A stretch of DNA of 64,000 nucleotides from an uncultured Enterorhabdus sp. (lineage in GTDB: Bacteria; Actinomycetota; Coriobacteriia; Coriobacteriales; Eggerthellaceae). Made by a program: the position numbers and the translations under genes. This document shows, one piece after another, positions 8,767 through 18,506 of the stretch. How positions within the stretch are numbered: the stretch's first letter is position 1; the number at the start of each line of letters is the position of its first letter. The stretch lies in contig CANSQM010000003.1 of NCBI GenBank assembly GCA_947649205.1, positions 62,001 to 126,000 on the forward strand, read 5' to 3'. The notes under the pieces were generated by a model that was not told the origin of the DNA, searched no databases, and was given only the letters and a program-made list of their open reading frames with translations.

Positions 8767-9574
8767 CAGCCACCTCCTCGTGGGTGCGGCGGTAAATCAC
8801 CAGCGTGACGATGAGCGTGAGCGCAAAGACAATGGCGAACCCGACGACTGCCTCGGGCTTGTCCCAAATCCACATCTTATCGTACACCGCGCATCGGTAC
8901 ATCGTCACAATGAAAGTGATCGGGTTGAACATGAGGATGAACTCGACGATGGGCAGGTGCAGGTTGTACACGTTGAAGATAACGCCCGACAGCCAAAACA
9001 GCGGCGTGGAGAGCGTCTTCATGAGGTTCATGAAGTCCTTGCTGATGGCCGACAGCAAGCTCGTCACCAGCGAGAACATGTTGAAGAACAAGAACATGAG
9101 CATGAGCGCCACGGGCAACTGCAGCAGATAAAGGTCGAGCGGCTGCCCGCAGAGGAGGTACACCACCAACAATGCCAACACGAGGCCCAACTGGATGACG
9201 AAGGTGGAAATGCTGAAAATGGTGGGAATGCCCGAAAGGGGGAACTTGATCTTCGTCACCAAATAGGAATAGCGCTTGAAGATATTGATGCCCGTGCCAA
9301 GGATCTCCTGAATATAGAACCAGGGAACCAGACCGCCCATAAGCCAAAGGATATAGGGCACATCCGAACCGGTCTGATCCCCGCTGCGCAGGCCCACTTC
9401 CAAGGCGAACCAGAACACCAGGATGTACACAGCCGGCTTCGCGAAGAACCAAAGCGGCCCGAGCACCGCGCCTGCCGACACCTTCTTCAGGTCGAACAGG
9501 CCCAGGCTCATGATTTGCTTGCGCCAATCCCACTGTTCTTTGAGTATCTTTGAGAGAGTGCTCACGATCCTCAT
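8756..9574 (-). CDS. tagG: Teichoic acid export ABC transporter, permease subunit
   Basis: 272 residues from ATG 9574 (an upstream in-frame TTG at 9595 and a GTG four codons downstream are alternatives). It has the ABC-2/TagG pattern: a basic N-terminus with WDWRKQIMSLGLFDLKK, six hydrophobic segments, and ALEVGLRSGDQTGSDVPYILWLMGGLVPWFYIQE near the first loop. With TagH it flips the finished lipid-linked polymer to the outer face of the membrane. The gap of 179 bp to tagO upstream contains no gene and may hold a promoter, though none is clear. Confidence 0.92.
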   Translation of the reverse strand: MRIVSTLSKILKEQWDWRKQIMSLGLFDLKKVSAGAVLGPLWFFAKPAVYILVFWFALEVGLRSGDQTGSDVPYILWLMGGLVPWFYIQEILGTGINIFKRYSYLVTKIKFPLSGIPTIFSISTFVIQLGLVLALLVVYLLCGQPLDLYLLQLPVALMLMFLFFNMFSLVTSLLSAISKDFMNLMKTLSTPLFWLSGVIFNVYNLHLPIVEFILMFNPITFIVTMYRCAVYDKMWIWDKPEAVVGFAIVFALTLIVTLVIYRRTHEEVADVL

Positions 9575-9753
9575 TTCTCGCGACTTGCAACGCAAGGCTT
9601 TATTTTACCATTGCTTCGCCCCCGCGACCGCGACCCTCCACGATTCTCCAACGGTACCGAGAAACAGCATCGGCGCCCCATACTCTTGTTCAGCGAAAAG
9701 CGCGGAAAATGCCCACGTCGGGCTAGGTGACTCCGATTAAAGCGTCCGCTCCC

Positions 9754-10899
9754 CTACCGCCCGTGCTTGCCGTACCAGCGGGGCTTGTCCTCCTGACGGG
9801 TGTGGCGGCCGTGGTAGTGGTGGCGCAGGACCTGGTCGAAGATGCCGATCTTCCAGAGGATGAAGAACGATCCCGCGAGCATGATCATCATCATGGCCCA
9901 CACCGCCACACCGTGGGTAGTGGACATGACCCAGGCGCCGATGCCGAGCAGGGCCGTCCAGGCGTACACGATGACCACGGACTTGCGCACGCCGTAGCCC
10001 TTGCGCAGGAGCATGTGGTGCAGGTGCTTGCGGTCGGCCTGCTGGATGGGCTTGTGGTGGTACACGCGCCGCACGATGGCCGCCGCGGTATCAGCGATGG
10101 GGATGGCGGCGATCACCACGGGCACCGCCAGCACGATGAGGGTCGGCGAGCGCATGACGCCCATGAGCGAGATGACGCCGATCATGGCCCCCAGCATGAG
10201 CGAGCCGGAATCACCCATGAAGATGCTCGCGGGAGCGAAGTTGTAGCGCAGGAAGGCCAACGTGGCCCCCAAGAGCACGATGGACAGCATGGCAGTCTCC
10301 TCGAGCCCCCGCCCGAAGGCAATGAGGAACAGGAAGAAGGACGCGATGGCTGCAATGCCCGCCGCCAGGCCGTCCAGGCCGTCGATGAGGTTGATAACGT
10401 TCATGAAGCACACGAGGTAGAGCACCGTGAGCGGGTAGGCGAACCAGCCGAACTGAATGAAGCCCGCCCCCAGGGGGTTGGCAATGCTCGACAGCAGAAG
10501 CCCCGAGGCCGCGATGACCGACGCGCCGATCACCTGGCCCAGCAGCTTTATCTTGGGAGGCAGCGAGTACACGTCGTCCAGAGCACCCACCAGCACCACC
10601 ACTAAAAGGCCGGCCATGACGCCGGCGTGGTTGATGGTGCCGTGGGTAGGATGCACGTAGAAGCCGGCCCAGCCGAAGAGGAACTCGCCGGCCACCTCCA
10701 CCAAAAGCGCCGCGGCAATACCGCAGGCCATGGCGATGCCGCCCATCCGCGGCACCGGGCGCTTGTTCACCCGGCGCGCATTCGGATAGTCAACGGCATC
10801 CAGACGTAGTGCGAGCCTTCTTGCCAACGGGACGCAGATGTACGTCACGGCGAAGGCAATCAGGCCCAGCACCAGAAAATGTCGCAGTGTTACTCCCAC
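9754..10899 (-). CDS. tagO: Undecaprenyl-phosphate GlcNAc-1-phosphate transferase (TagO/WecA/MraY family)
   Basis: 381 residues with about ten membrane segments. Diagnostic stretches are LDAVDYPNARRVNKRPVPRMGG at the N-terminal cytoplasmic loop, GALDDVYSLPPK (DD motif), NVINLIDGLDGLAAG, IFMGDSGSLMLG and the histidine-rich loop ADRKHLHHMLLRKG. The enzyme links GlcNAc-1-phosphate to undecaprenyl phosphate, the first step of teichoic acid and related glycan synthesis. It begins 14 bp after the secreted hydrolase gene at 10913-13381, so the two probably share a transcript. The C-terminus is basic and cytosolic. The position ahead of tagGH supports TagO over MraY. Confidence 0.92.
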   Translation of the reverse strand: MGVTLRHFLVLGLIAFAVTYICVPLARRLALRLDAVDYPNARRVNKRPVPRMGGIAMACGIAAALLVEVAGEFLFGWAGFYVHPTHGTINHAGVMAGLLVVVLVGALDDVYSLPPKIKLLGQVIGASVIAASGLLLSSIANPLGAGFIQFGWFAYPLTVLYLVCFMNVINLIDGLDGLAAGIAAIASFFLFLIAFGRGLEETAMLSIVLLGATLAFLRYNFAPASIFMGDSGSLMLGAMIGVISLMGVMRSPTLIVLAVPVVIAAIPIADTAAAIVRRVYHHKPIQQADRKHLHHMLLRKGYGVRKSVVIVYAWTALLGIGAWVMSTTHGVAVWAMMMIMLAGSFFILWKIGIFDQVLRHHYHGRHTRQEDKPRWYGKHGR

Positions 10900-10912
10900 G
10901 CAGGCCGAGAGG

Positions 10913-13381
10913 TTAGAACTCGAGGCCCTGCAGCCACGTTGTCAGCTCCTCGAGAGCCTCGTCGGAGACACCCATGCGCTGCTCGCGCTCCTGGAGGTAC
11001 TTCTCACGCTCCACGAACATGGCCAGCTGCGCGTCGCTGTACTCGGACAGCTCCACATCGCGCACCTCGACCACGCGCTTGGCGAAGTCGGGCAGCTTGT
11101 CGTTCATGGCGGTGATCTTCACCACATCGCCCGTATGGGGCGCCTCCACATAGTAGCCGTCGCCCAGGTACATGGCTACATGGTGCACATCGCCGTCGTC
11201 GGCGAAGAACAGCAGGTCGCCGGGGAGCAGCTCGGAGAAGGGCACCTCCACGCCCACCTCGCACTGGTAGTAGGTGGTGCGGGGCAGCTCGATGTTGAAC
11301 ACCTCGCGGTAGCAGTACTGCACGAGGCCCGAGCAGTCGAAGCCGGCCGGCGTGGTGCCGCCCCACAGGTAGGGCACCCCGAGGAAGGAGTTCGCCAGGG
11401 ACGTGAGGTCGTTCAGGGTGCGGGCCTCGCGCACCGGCAGCGGGGCGCCGGCAGCAATGAGCTTATCGAAGCCGTCGAAGCGCTCGGCGTCGATGGCGTT
11501 CTGATGCTGCTGCATGGCCGTGTCCGCCGCGGGCACCGAGGGCTTCTCCAGGTACACGGGCACGTGGTAGAGCTCCTCGGCCCGGGCCATCTGCTGCTCC
11601 CAGGTGGCCAACGCCTGCTGGTACTCACTCGTGGCGTCCACGTAGGCCTCGTACTCGGCCACCAGGGCGTCGTAGGCCTCCTTGTCGGCCACGGGATCCA
11701 GGTACAGATCCAGACCGGTCACCTCGTCCTTGGCCGGCAGCACGAAGGTCTCGGTGAGCTCGTAGGTCAGCGGCACGTCGAAGCGGGTGAGGTCGTAGGT
11801 CTCGATGAGATCCTGCAGCTTCTCGGAATAGAAGATATCGGTGGCGTAGCGGCCCACGAGGAAGTCGCAGGCATCCACGAAGGTGTCGGTGTTCGACTTG
11901 CGGGCGCCGGCATAGAAGTCCCCCATGGAGTTGGACAGCAGGTCGGCGTAGTCGGACAGCGACTCGTCCACGGTGTCGTACTGGCGGAAGTCGGCCATGA
12001 TGGTGTAGGTGGCGCCGGAGCCGTCGTCCTCGCGGGTGGCCAGCGACACCGAGCTGCCCTTGTAGGTGCCCTTGATGCCGAAGAGGTTGTTGTTGGGGGC
12101 CTGGGCCAGCTGGGAGTTGCCCGAGGCGGACTCCAGGATGGCCTGGGCGATCATCACCGAGGCGTACAGGTCGTTGTCGGCGGCGATGGTGCGGGCCGAC
12201 TCGCCCACCAGCGAGATGAACTTCTCGGTGGTCAGGTCCTCGCTGTAGTGGCGGGCCACATAGGAGGAGTTGTCCATGTGGGTGAACGAGATGGAAGGCA
12301 CCGTGACGGCCACCTGCTTGAGGGGCGTCTGGGCCTGGCCCTTGTTCACGGCGGCGGTGTGGCTGGAATCGGTGGTGCCGCCGGCCCCATCGGGCTTGGG
12401 CTTCTGCACGCCGGAATCCACCGGATTGCTCGGATCGACCGCGGGGGGCTCCGGCGTCTCAGGCTGGGAGGGCTTCTCGCCCTCGTCTCCGCCCGGCTTC
12501 TCGCCCTCATCGGGCTTCTGGTCGGGATCGGCGCCCTTGGAGATGGTGAACTGCACGGCCGCACCGTTGTCTACCACGGTGCCGGCGGCCGGCGAGGTGG
12601 CGATGACACGCCCGGCCTCCACCGTGTCGCTGAACTCGTAGACGGGCTTCTCGCTGGACAGGGTCAGGCAGGACGGGTCGAGGGCCGCCATGGCCTCTTC
12701 CAGCGTCATGTTCTTGAAATCGGGAACGGCCACCTTCTCGGTGCCCTTGGAGACGACGAGCTGCACCGTGTCCCCGGCGTTCACCGGGGTGCCCGCCGCG
12801 GGGTTGGTGGAGAGCACCGTGCCCTTGGGGGCCGTGCTGAACTCGTACTGGATATCATCGGAGAGGTTCAGGTGGGCCTCGGCGAGGATGCTCTTGGCCG
12901 CCTCTAGTGACTTGTCCACCAGGTTAGGCATCTCGAACTTCGTGGTGCCCTCTCCCTCGCCTTCGCCCTCGACGGGCTTGTTCTGGTCGGCCGGGGGCAG
13001 CGTGCCCTCGGGAGTGCCCTCCGGGGTCTCCGGGGCGGCCTCATCCGTGTCCTCGCCCTCGGTGGTGCCATTGCCGGTACCGTCGGACTCGGCGTCCTTT
13101 TCCGGAGCCGGCGGCTCCTCGGATGCGGCCTCGTTGCCGAGCGCCTCCTGGACGTCCTTGGCGTAGTCGGCCTCGCTGCTGTACTCGCCGTTGGCCTTGG
13201 CGTACTCCACGTCGGCGAGGGTCTTGCCCTCCTGGGTTGTGTCAGCCTCGCGAACGTGGCCGTCGTCGCCCTCGCCCTCGTCGGCGTGAGCGGTCTTATA
13301 ATTAGCGGCCACGCCGCCCACCGGGGCAACGACGAGGGCGGCTGCCGTCAATAGCGAGACTGCGTTTTTCGATGAGGTCAT
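10913..13381 (-). CDS. Secreted PASTA / glucosaminidase / NlpC-P60 cell-wall hydrolase
   Basis: 822 residues from ATG 13381, chosen because AGGAGG lies 7 bp upstream (an upstream ATG pair has none). A signal peptide (SLLTAAALVVAPVGG) is followed by a low-complexity acidic/proline region (to ~150), two PASTA repeats (FEMPNLVDKSLEAAKSILAE and VAVPDFKNMTLEEAMAALD), a second Pro-rich linker, a GH73-type glucosaminidase domain (ASVMIAQAILESASGNSQLA, NNNLFGIKG), a coiled stretch, and a C-terminal NlpC/P60 domain with GGTTPAGFDCSGLVQYCY (Cys), GDLLFFADDGDVHHVAMYLG (His) and VEAPHTG. It should cleave both glycan and peptide bonds of peptidoglycan outside the cell; PASTA domains bind muropeptide. Expression is from the promoter at 13478-13506. 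Confidence 0.9.
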   Translation of the reverse strand: MTSSKNAVSLLTAAALVVAPVGGVAANYKTAHADEGEGDDGHVREADTTQEGKTLADVEYAKANGEYSSEADYAKDVQEALGNEAASEEPPAPEKDAESDGTGNGTTEGEDTDEAAPETPEGTPEGTLPPADQNKPVEGEGEGEGTTKFEMPNLVDKSLEAAKSILAEAHLNLSDDIQYEFSTAPKGTVLSTNPAAGTPVNAGDTVQLVVSKGTEKVAVPDFKNMTLEEAMAALDPSCLTLSSEKPVYEFSDTVEAGRVIATSPAAGTVVDNGAAVQFTISKGADPDQKPDEGEKPGGDEGEKPSQPETPEPPAVDPSNPVDSGVQKPKPDGAGGTTDSSHTAAVNKGQAQTPLKQVAVTVPSISFTHMDNSSYVARHYSEDLTTEKFISLVGESARTIAADNDLYASVMIAQAILESASGNSQLAQAPNNNLFGIKGTYKGSSVSLATREDDGSGATYTIMADFRQYDTVDESLSDYADLLSNSMGDFYAGARKSNTDTFVDACDFLVGRYATDIFYSEKLQDLIETYDLTRFDVPLTYELTETFVLPAKDEVTGLDLYLDPVADKEAYDALVAEYEAYVDATSEYQQALATWEQQMARAEELYHVPVYLEKPSVPAADTAMQQHQNAIDAERFDGFDKLIAAGAPLPVREARTLNDLTSLANSFLGVPYLWGGTTPAGFDCSGLVQYCYREVFNIELPRTTYYQCEVGVEVPFSELLPGDLLFFADDGDVHHVAMYLGDGYYVEAPHTGDVVKITAMNDKLPDFAKRVVEVRDVELSEYSDAQLAMFVEREKYLQEREQRMGVSDEALEELTTWLQGLEF

Positions 13382-13477
13382 CAATGCCTCCTCTTGTGTC
13401 ATCATCTCTCACGGGCTTCGCAGACCCCAACTGTCCGGGTATACGAATCCAAGGCAAGCAGGTGCCTTGAAGTAGGC

Positions 13478-13506
13478 ATTATAGCGCGACTTCTTGCGCT
13501 GTCCAA
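13478..13506 (-). promoter_or_regulatory. Sigma-70-type promoter for the cell-wall hydrolase/tagO unit
   Basis: On the minus strand TTGGAC and TATAAT are separated by exactly 17 bp, a near-consensus housekeeping promoter. Transcription would start near 13470 and leave a leader of about 90 nt before the ATG at 13381. The rest of the 380-bp gap (13382-13761) holds an AACGGT/ACCGTT inverted repeat near 13570 and no recognised gene. Confidence 0.8.
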
Positions 13507-13741
13507 CCTGCGAAAACATCTCGTTGGGGCGATGTTTCGGTGATGGCATCGATGAGCAATGGGGCAAAACGGTAACAAAACCGTTACTGATCTGGCATTT
13601 TACCTGGAACCTCCGGGACAGGCCGCCCCTGTTTCCCCTCTTCATCCCGCCGATAATATTTTCCGTGGATGACTTTTTTCACTGATGAGCGGGCTCAGGA
13701 TTGGGAAGACAGGGCCACAAGCGAAGATTGGCCGGGCTCGC

Positions 13742-13759
13742 GGCCCTCGCTCGAGGGCC
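13742..13759 (-). terminator. Hairpin after the small NlpC/P60 gene
   Basis: GGCCCTCG-CT-CGAGGGCC forms an 8-bp perfect stem 3 bp beyond the stop of the gene at 13762. On the plus strand it is followed by CTTT only; no T-run follows on the minus strand, so termination is plausible but weak. Confidence 0.4.
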
Positions 13760-13761
13760 CT

Positions 13762-14343
13762 TTAGGCCACGAGGCGCTTGGCGAAAGAGGGGGCGAAGTA
13801 GTCGAAGGTGGCCCGCATAATGCGGCCGCCGCCTGTGGAGGCGTGGATGTACTCGCCGTCGCCGGCGTAGATGCCCACGTGGTACACGCCGCTGCCGCTA
13901 CCCCAGAACAGCAAGTCGCCGGGGAGCACCTCGTCGAGCGAGACCGCCTCCCCCAGGGCGCTCTGCTCCGCGGCGGTGCGGGGCAGCGCCATGCCGAGGG
14001 CGTGCTCGAAGACCCACCGGGTGAACCCGGAGCAGTCGAAGCCGGCCGGCGTGGTGCCTCCGTAGACGTAGGGCACGCCGAGGTGGCTCGCGGCCTCGTC
14101 CACGACCGACTGGCGCCGGGCCGAGCGCTCCTCCTCGGCGGCGCGCTCGGCCGCGGCGTCGGCCACGGTGCCCACGTAGTCCTTGATCTCGTTGGCGAAG
14201 GACTCGATGTGGGCGAAGGGGTTGTCCTGCGCGACCTCGTTGGCCTGGGCCTCCGGGGCGCTCATCGCGATCATCGTCGCGGAAAGGGCGCAGGCGAGCA
14301 GAAGGGTGCGCGCCCGCTGGGTGAGAAATCTGTAACTAAGCAT
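13762..14343 (-). CDS. Small secreted NlpC/P60 peptidoglycan endopeptidase
   Basis: 193 residues from ATG 14343. An N-terminal signal sequence (TLLLACALSATMIAMSAPEAQA) is followed by a short helical part (about 40-75) and a NlpC/P60 domain to the end: YVYGGTTPAGFDCSGFTRWVF (catalytic Cys), PGDLLFWGSGSGVYHVGIYAG (catalytic His) and YIHASTGGG. Such enzymes cut stem peptides of peptidoglycan outside the membrane. No substrate-binding repeats are present, unlike the large hydrolase 380 bp downstream on the same strand, which has the same catalytic domain. No strong Shine-Dalgarno sequence is visible at this start. Confidence 0.9.
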   Translation of the reverse strand: MLSYRFLTQRARTLLLACALSATMIAMSAPEAQANEVAQDNPFAHIESFANEIKDYVGTVADAAAERAAEEERSARRQSVVDEAASHLGVPYVYGGTTPAGFDCSGFTRWVFEHALGMALPRTAAEQSALGEAVSLDEVLPGDLLFWGSGSGVYHVGIYAGDGEYIHASTGGGRIMRATFDYFAPSFAKRLVA

Positions 14344-14583
14344 GGCGGCGAGTCTAAGGGGTGCGCGCCGCCCCGCCAAGGCCCTCCACAAGGCGCCCGC
14401 GATATGGCGACAAGGCGCCCACGTTCAGTTCACAGCCCCTTCCCGAGAACTCAACGGGAAGTTCACGTCCCCTCCGCACGCCCTCCATCACCTACCAGCG
14501 AGATCAGGAAATAGAAGGCGAAGAAACCGCAGGTGATGGCACGTGCTCTCTCACGGTAGGGCCCGGAGGGATAGGAGCAGATT

Positions 14584-16854
<2,271 letters not shown>

Positions 16855-16917
16855 CTATGATACCACCGCTCGGGCGACGGGCGAAGCCGCAGGGCCGAGC
16901 CCGTCGCCGCCGTGCGC

Positions 16918-17457
16918 CTAGTGGTTGTGGGCGAAGCGCGTCGGCGCCTGGGGCAGGGTCACGCCGTAGACGGCCATCTGCACGCCGCGGGCCATGAGGA
17001 ACAGCCCGAGGAACAGGGCGAAGGAGCCCGGGGCGATGATGAAGGCGAAGCCGCACAGCACGCTCACGATGCCGGAGAACAGCACCCAGCCCCAGCCGGG
17101 CAGCACCTCCCGCAGCCGCACCGAGGCCACGATCCCGAACACGCCGTAGGCGATGACGAAGATGCCCATGACCCAGGGGATCACCACGGCCGACACCACG
17201 GGGTGGGCGATGAAGAGCACGCCCAAGATGAGGTCGCAGGCGGCGTAGGCGAGCGCCCAGGCCGACAGGCCCTCGCTCTTGCGGTACCGGAAGAAGGCCC
17301 AGCCGTCCACGATGCCGGCGGCCACGAACATGCAGCCGGCCAAGATGGCGATGGTCACGAGGGTGAGGCCCGGCACCATGAGCAGGATGAAGCCGATGAT
17401 GATGAGCGCGATGCCGGCGGCGAACAGCGCCCAGTTGCGTCCTGGTTTGGTATCCAT
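16918..17457 (-). CDS. HdeD-like membrane protein (DUF308 family)
   Basis: 179 residues from ATG 17457, which has AAGGAG about 10 bp upstream. Six hydrophobic helices occur as three similar pairs (IALIIIGFILLMVPG, AILAGCMFVAAGIVDG, ACDLILGVLFIAHP, MGIFVIAYGVFGIVAS, GIVSVLCGFAFIIAPG, LFLGLFLMARGVQMAVYG), the usual HdeD repeat pattern with G-x-x-L-x-x-x-P-G ends. HdeD of enterobacteria is linked to acid tolerance; the role here is unknown. It diverges from nnrD. Confidence 0.82.
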   Translation of the reverse strand: MDTKPGRNWALFAAGIALIIIGFILLMVPGLTLVTIAILAGCMFVAAGIVDGWAFFRYRKSEGLSAWALAYAACDLILGVLFIAHPVVSAVVIPWVMGIFVIAYGVFGIVASVRLREVLPGWGWVLFSGIVSVLCGFAFIIAPGSFALFLGLFLMARGVQMAVYGVTLPQAPTRFAHNH

Positions 17458-17461
17458 GGTT

Positions 17462-17490
17462 TCCACACTCCTTAAGCGAGGTTGTATACT
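17462..17490 (+). promoter_or_regulatory. Candidate promoter for nnrD
   Basis: TCCACA and TATACT are 17 bp apart on the plus strand, with the -10 a perfect or near match and the -35 four of six. It lies between divergent genes, about 120 bp before nnrD; a CGCCGCG-TTGG-CGCGGCG hairpin falls in that leader. On the other strand the same AT-rich patch could serve the HdeD-like gene. Confidence 0.4.
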
Positions 17491-17612
17491 AGGTAGACTC
17501 CCATTGTAGAGGGCCGTGTCAGGCGGAGCACCGCTCCCGGCGCGGCCGTTGCCCAGGAGATTGCGCCGCGTTGGCGCGGCGTTGGAATGACCGCTGCCGG
17601 GAAAGGACCCCC

Positions 17613-18497
17613 ATGACCTGCACCGTCGCACCCCCTCGCACCGATGCCGCCCTGGCGGCCCTGCTCCCCTGGCCCGCCCCCGACGCTCACAAGTACAGCC
17701 GCGGGCACCTCGCCGTCGTGGCGGGCTCGGCGGCCTACCCCGGGGCGGCCTGCCTGGCGGCCACGGCCTCCCAGCGGGCCGGCGCCGGCTACACCGAGGT
17801 GTTCTGCGCGGGGAAGTCGCTGCTCGCCGTGCGGGCCGCGAGCCCCTCCCTCGTCGTGCGCGATTGGCGCCATTGGCGGCCGGGCCGCATGGCGTCCCCG
17901 AGCCCCGACCGCCCCGGCGCCTGCATCATCGGCTGCGGGTTCGCCGGCGAGGAAAAGACCGAGGGGCCGCTCGTCATGGAGACCCTGCGCGCCTTCGCCG
18001 GCCCGCTCCTCGTCGACGGGGGCGCCCTGACCCTCCTGGCGAGCGCGACGGGGCTGCGCCTGGCCGCGGAGCGGGCCGCGGCGGGGCTGCCCCTCGTGCT
18101 GACGCCCCACGGCGGCGAGGCGGCTCGGCTCGCCCGGGCGGCGCAGCTGGAAGAGGGGCTTGGCGAAGCAGATTTGGCCCGCGAGCTCGCCCGGGCCTTC
18201 GGGGCCGTCGTGGCCCTCAAGGGCCCATGCACCTACATAGCCGACAGCGCGGGGGTTGAGGTGATGGATCGCGGCACGGCGGCCCTGGCCAAGGCCGGCA
18301 CGGGCGATGTGCTCGCCGGCATCATCGGGGCGCTTCTGGCCCAGGGGCTCAGGGCGCGGGACAGCGCGGCTGTCGGCTGCGCCCTCCACGCCGAAGCAGG
18401 CCGGGCAGCCGAGGTGGCGCTCACGGCCATCTGCACGGTGGCCGAGGACGTCGTCGCCTCTCTGCCGGCCGCCGTGCGGGCCATCGCGGGCCGGTAA
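17613..18497 (+). CDS. nnrD: ADP/ATP-dependent NAD(P)H-hydrate dehydratase
   Basis: 294 residues from ATG 17613 with GAAAGGA upstream. Ribokinase-like YjeF C-terminal domain: HKYSRGHLAVVAGSAAYPGAACLAATA (substrate loop), LVLTPHGGEAARL, VVALKGPCTYIA and KAGTGDVLAGIIGALLAQG, the nucleotide/catalytic motif with Asp. It repairs damaged NAD(P)HX hydrates. In many bacteria it is fused to the epimerase NnrE; here the protein contains only the dehydratase half and no NnrE gene is visible in the window. It converges with the histidine kinase at 18507, only 9 bp away. Confidence 0.93.
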   Translation: MTCTVAPPRTDAALAALLPWPAPDAHKYSRGHLAVVAGSAAYPGAACLAATASQRAGAGYTEVFCAGKSLLAVRAASPSLVVRDWRHWRPGRMASPSPDRPGACIIGCGFAGEEKTEGPLVMETLRAFAGPLLVDGGALTLLASATGLRLAAERAAAGLPLVLTPHGGEAARLARAAQLEEGLGEADLARELARAFGAVVALKGPCTYIADSAGVEVMDRGTAALAKAGTGDVLAGIIGALLAQGLRARDSAAVGCALHAEAGRAAEVALTAICTVAEDVVASLPAAVRAIAGR

Positions 18498-18506
18498 GCG
18501 ATCCGC

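Noticed and set aside
13382-13480. c-di-AMP (ydaO-type) riboswitch before the cell-wall hydrolase
   Set aside because: Wall hydrolases in actinobacteria often have one, but the conserved GGGGGA/GGGGUGAA blocks were not found in the ~90-nt leader.
13494-13685. Small plus-strand ORF of 63 codons
   Set aside because: Overlaps the promoter region of the minus-strand hydrolase, has no ribosome binding site and no family resemblance.
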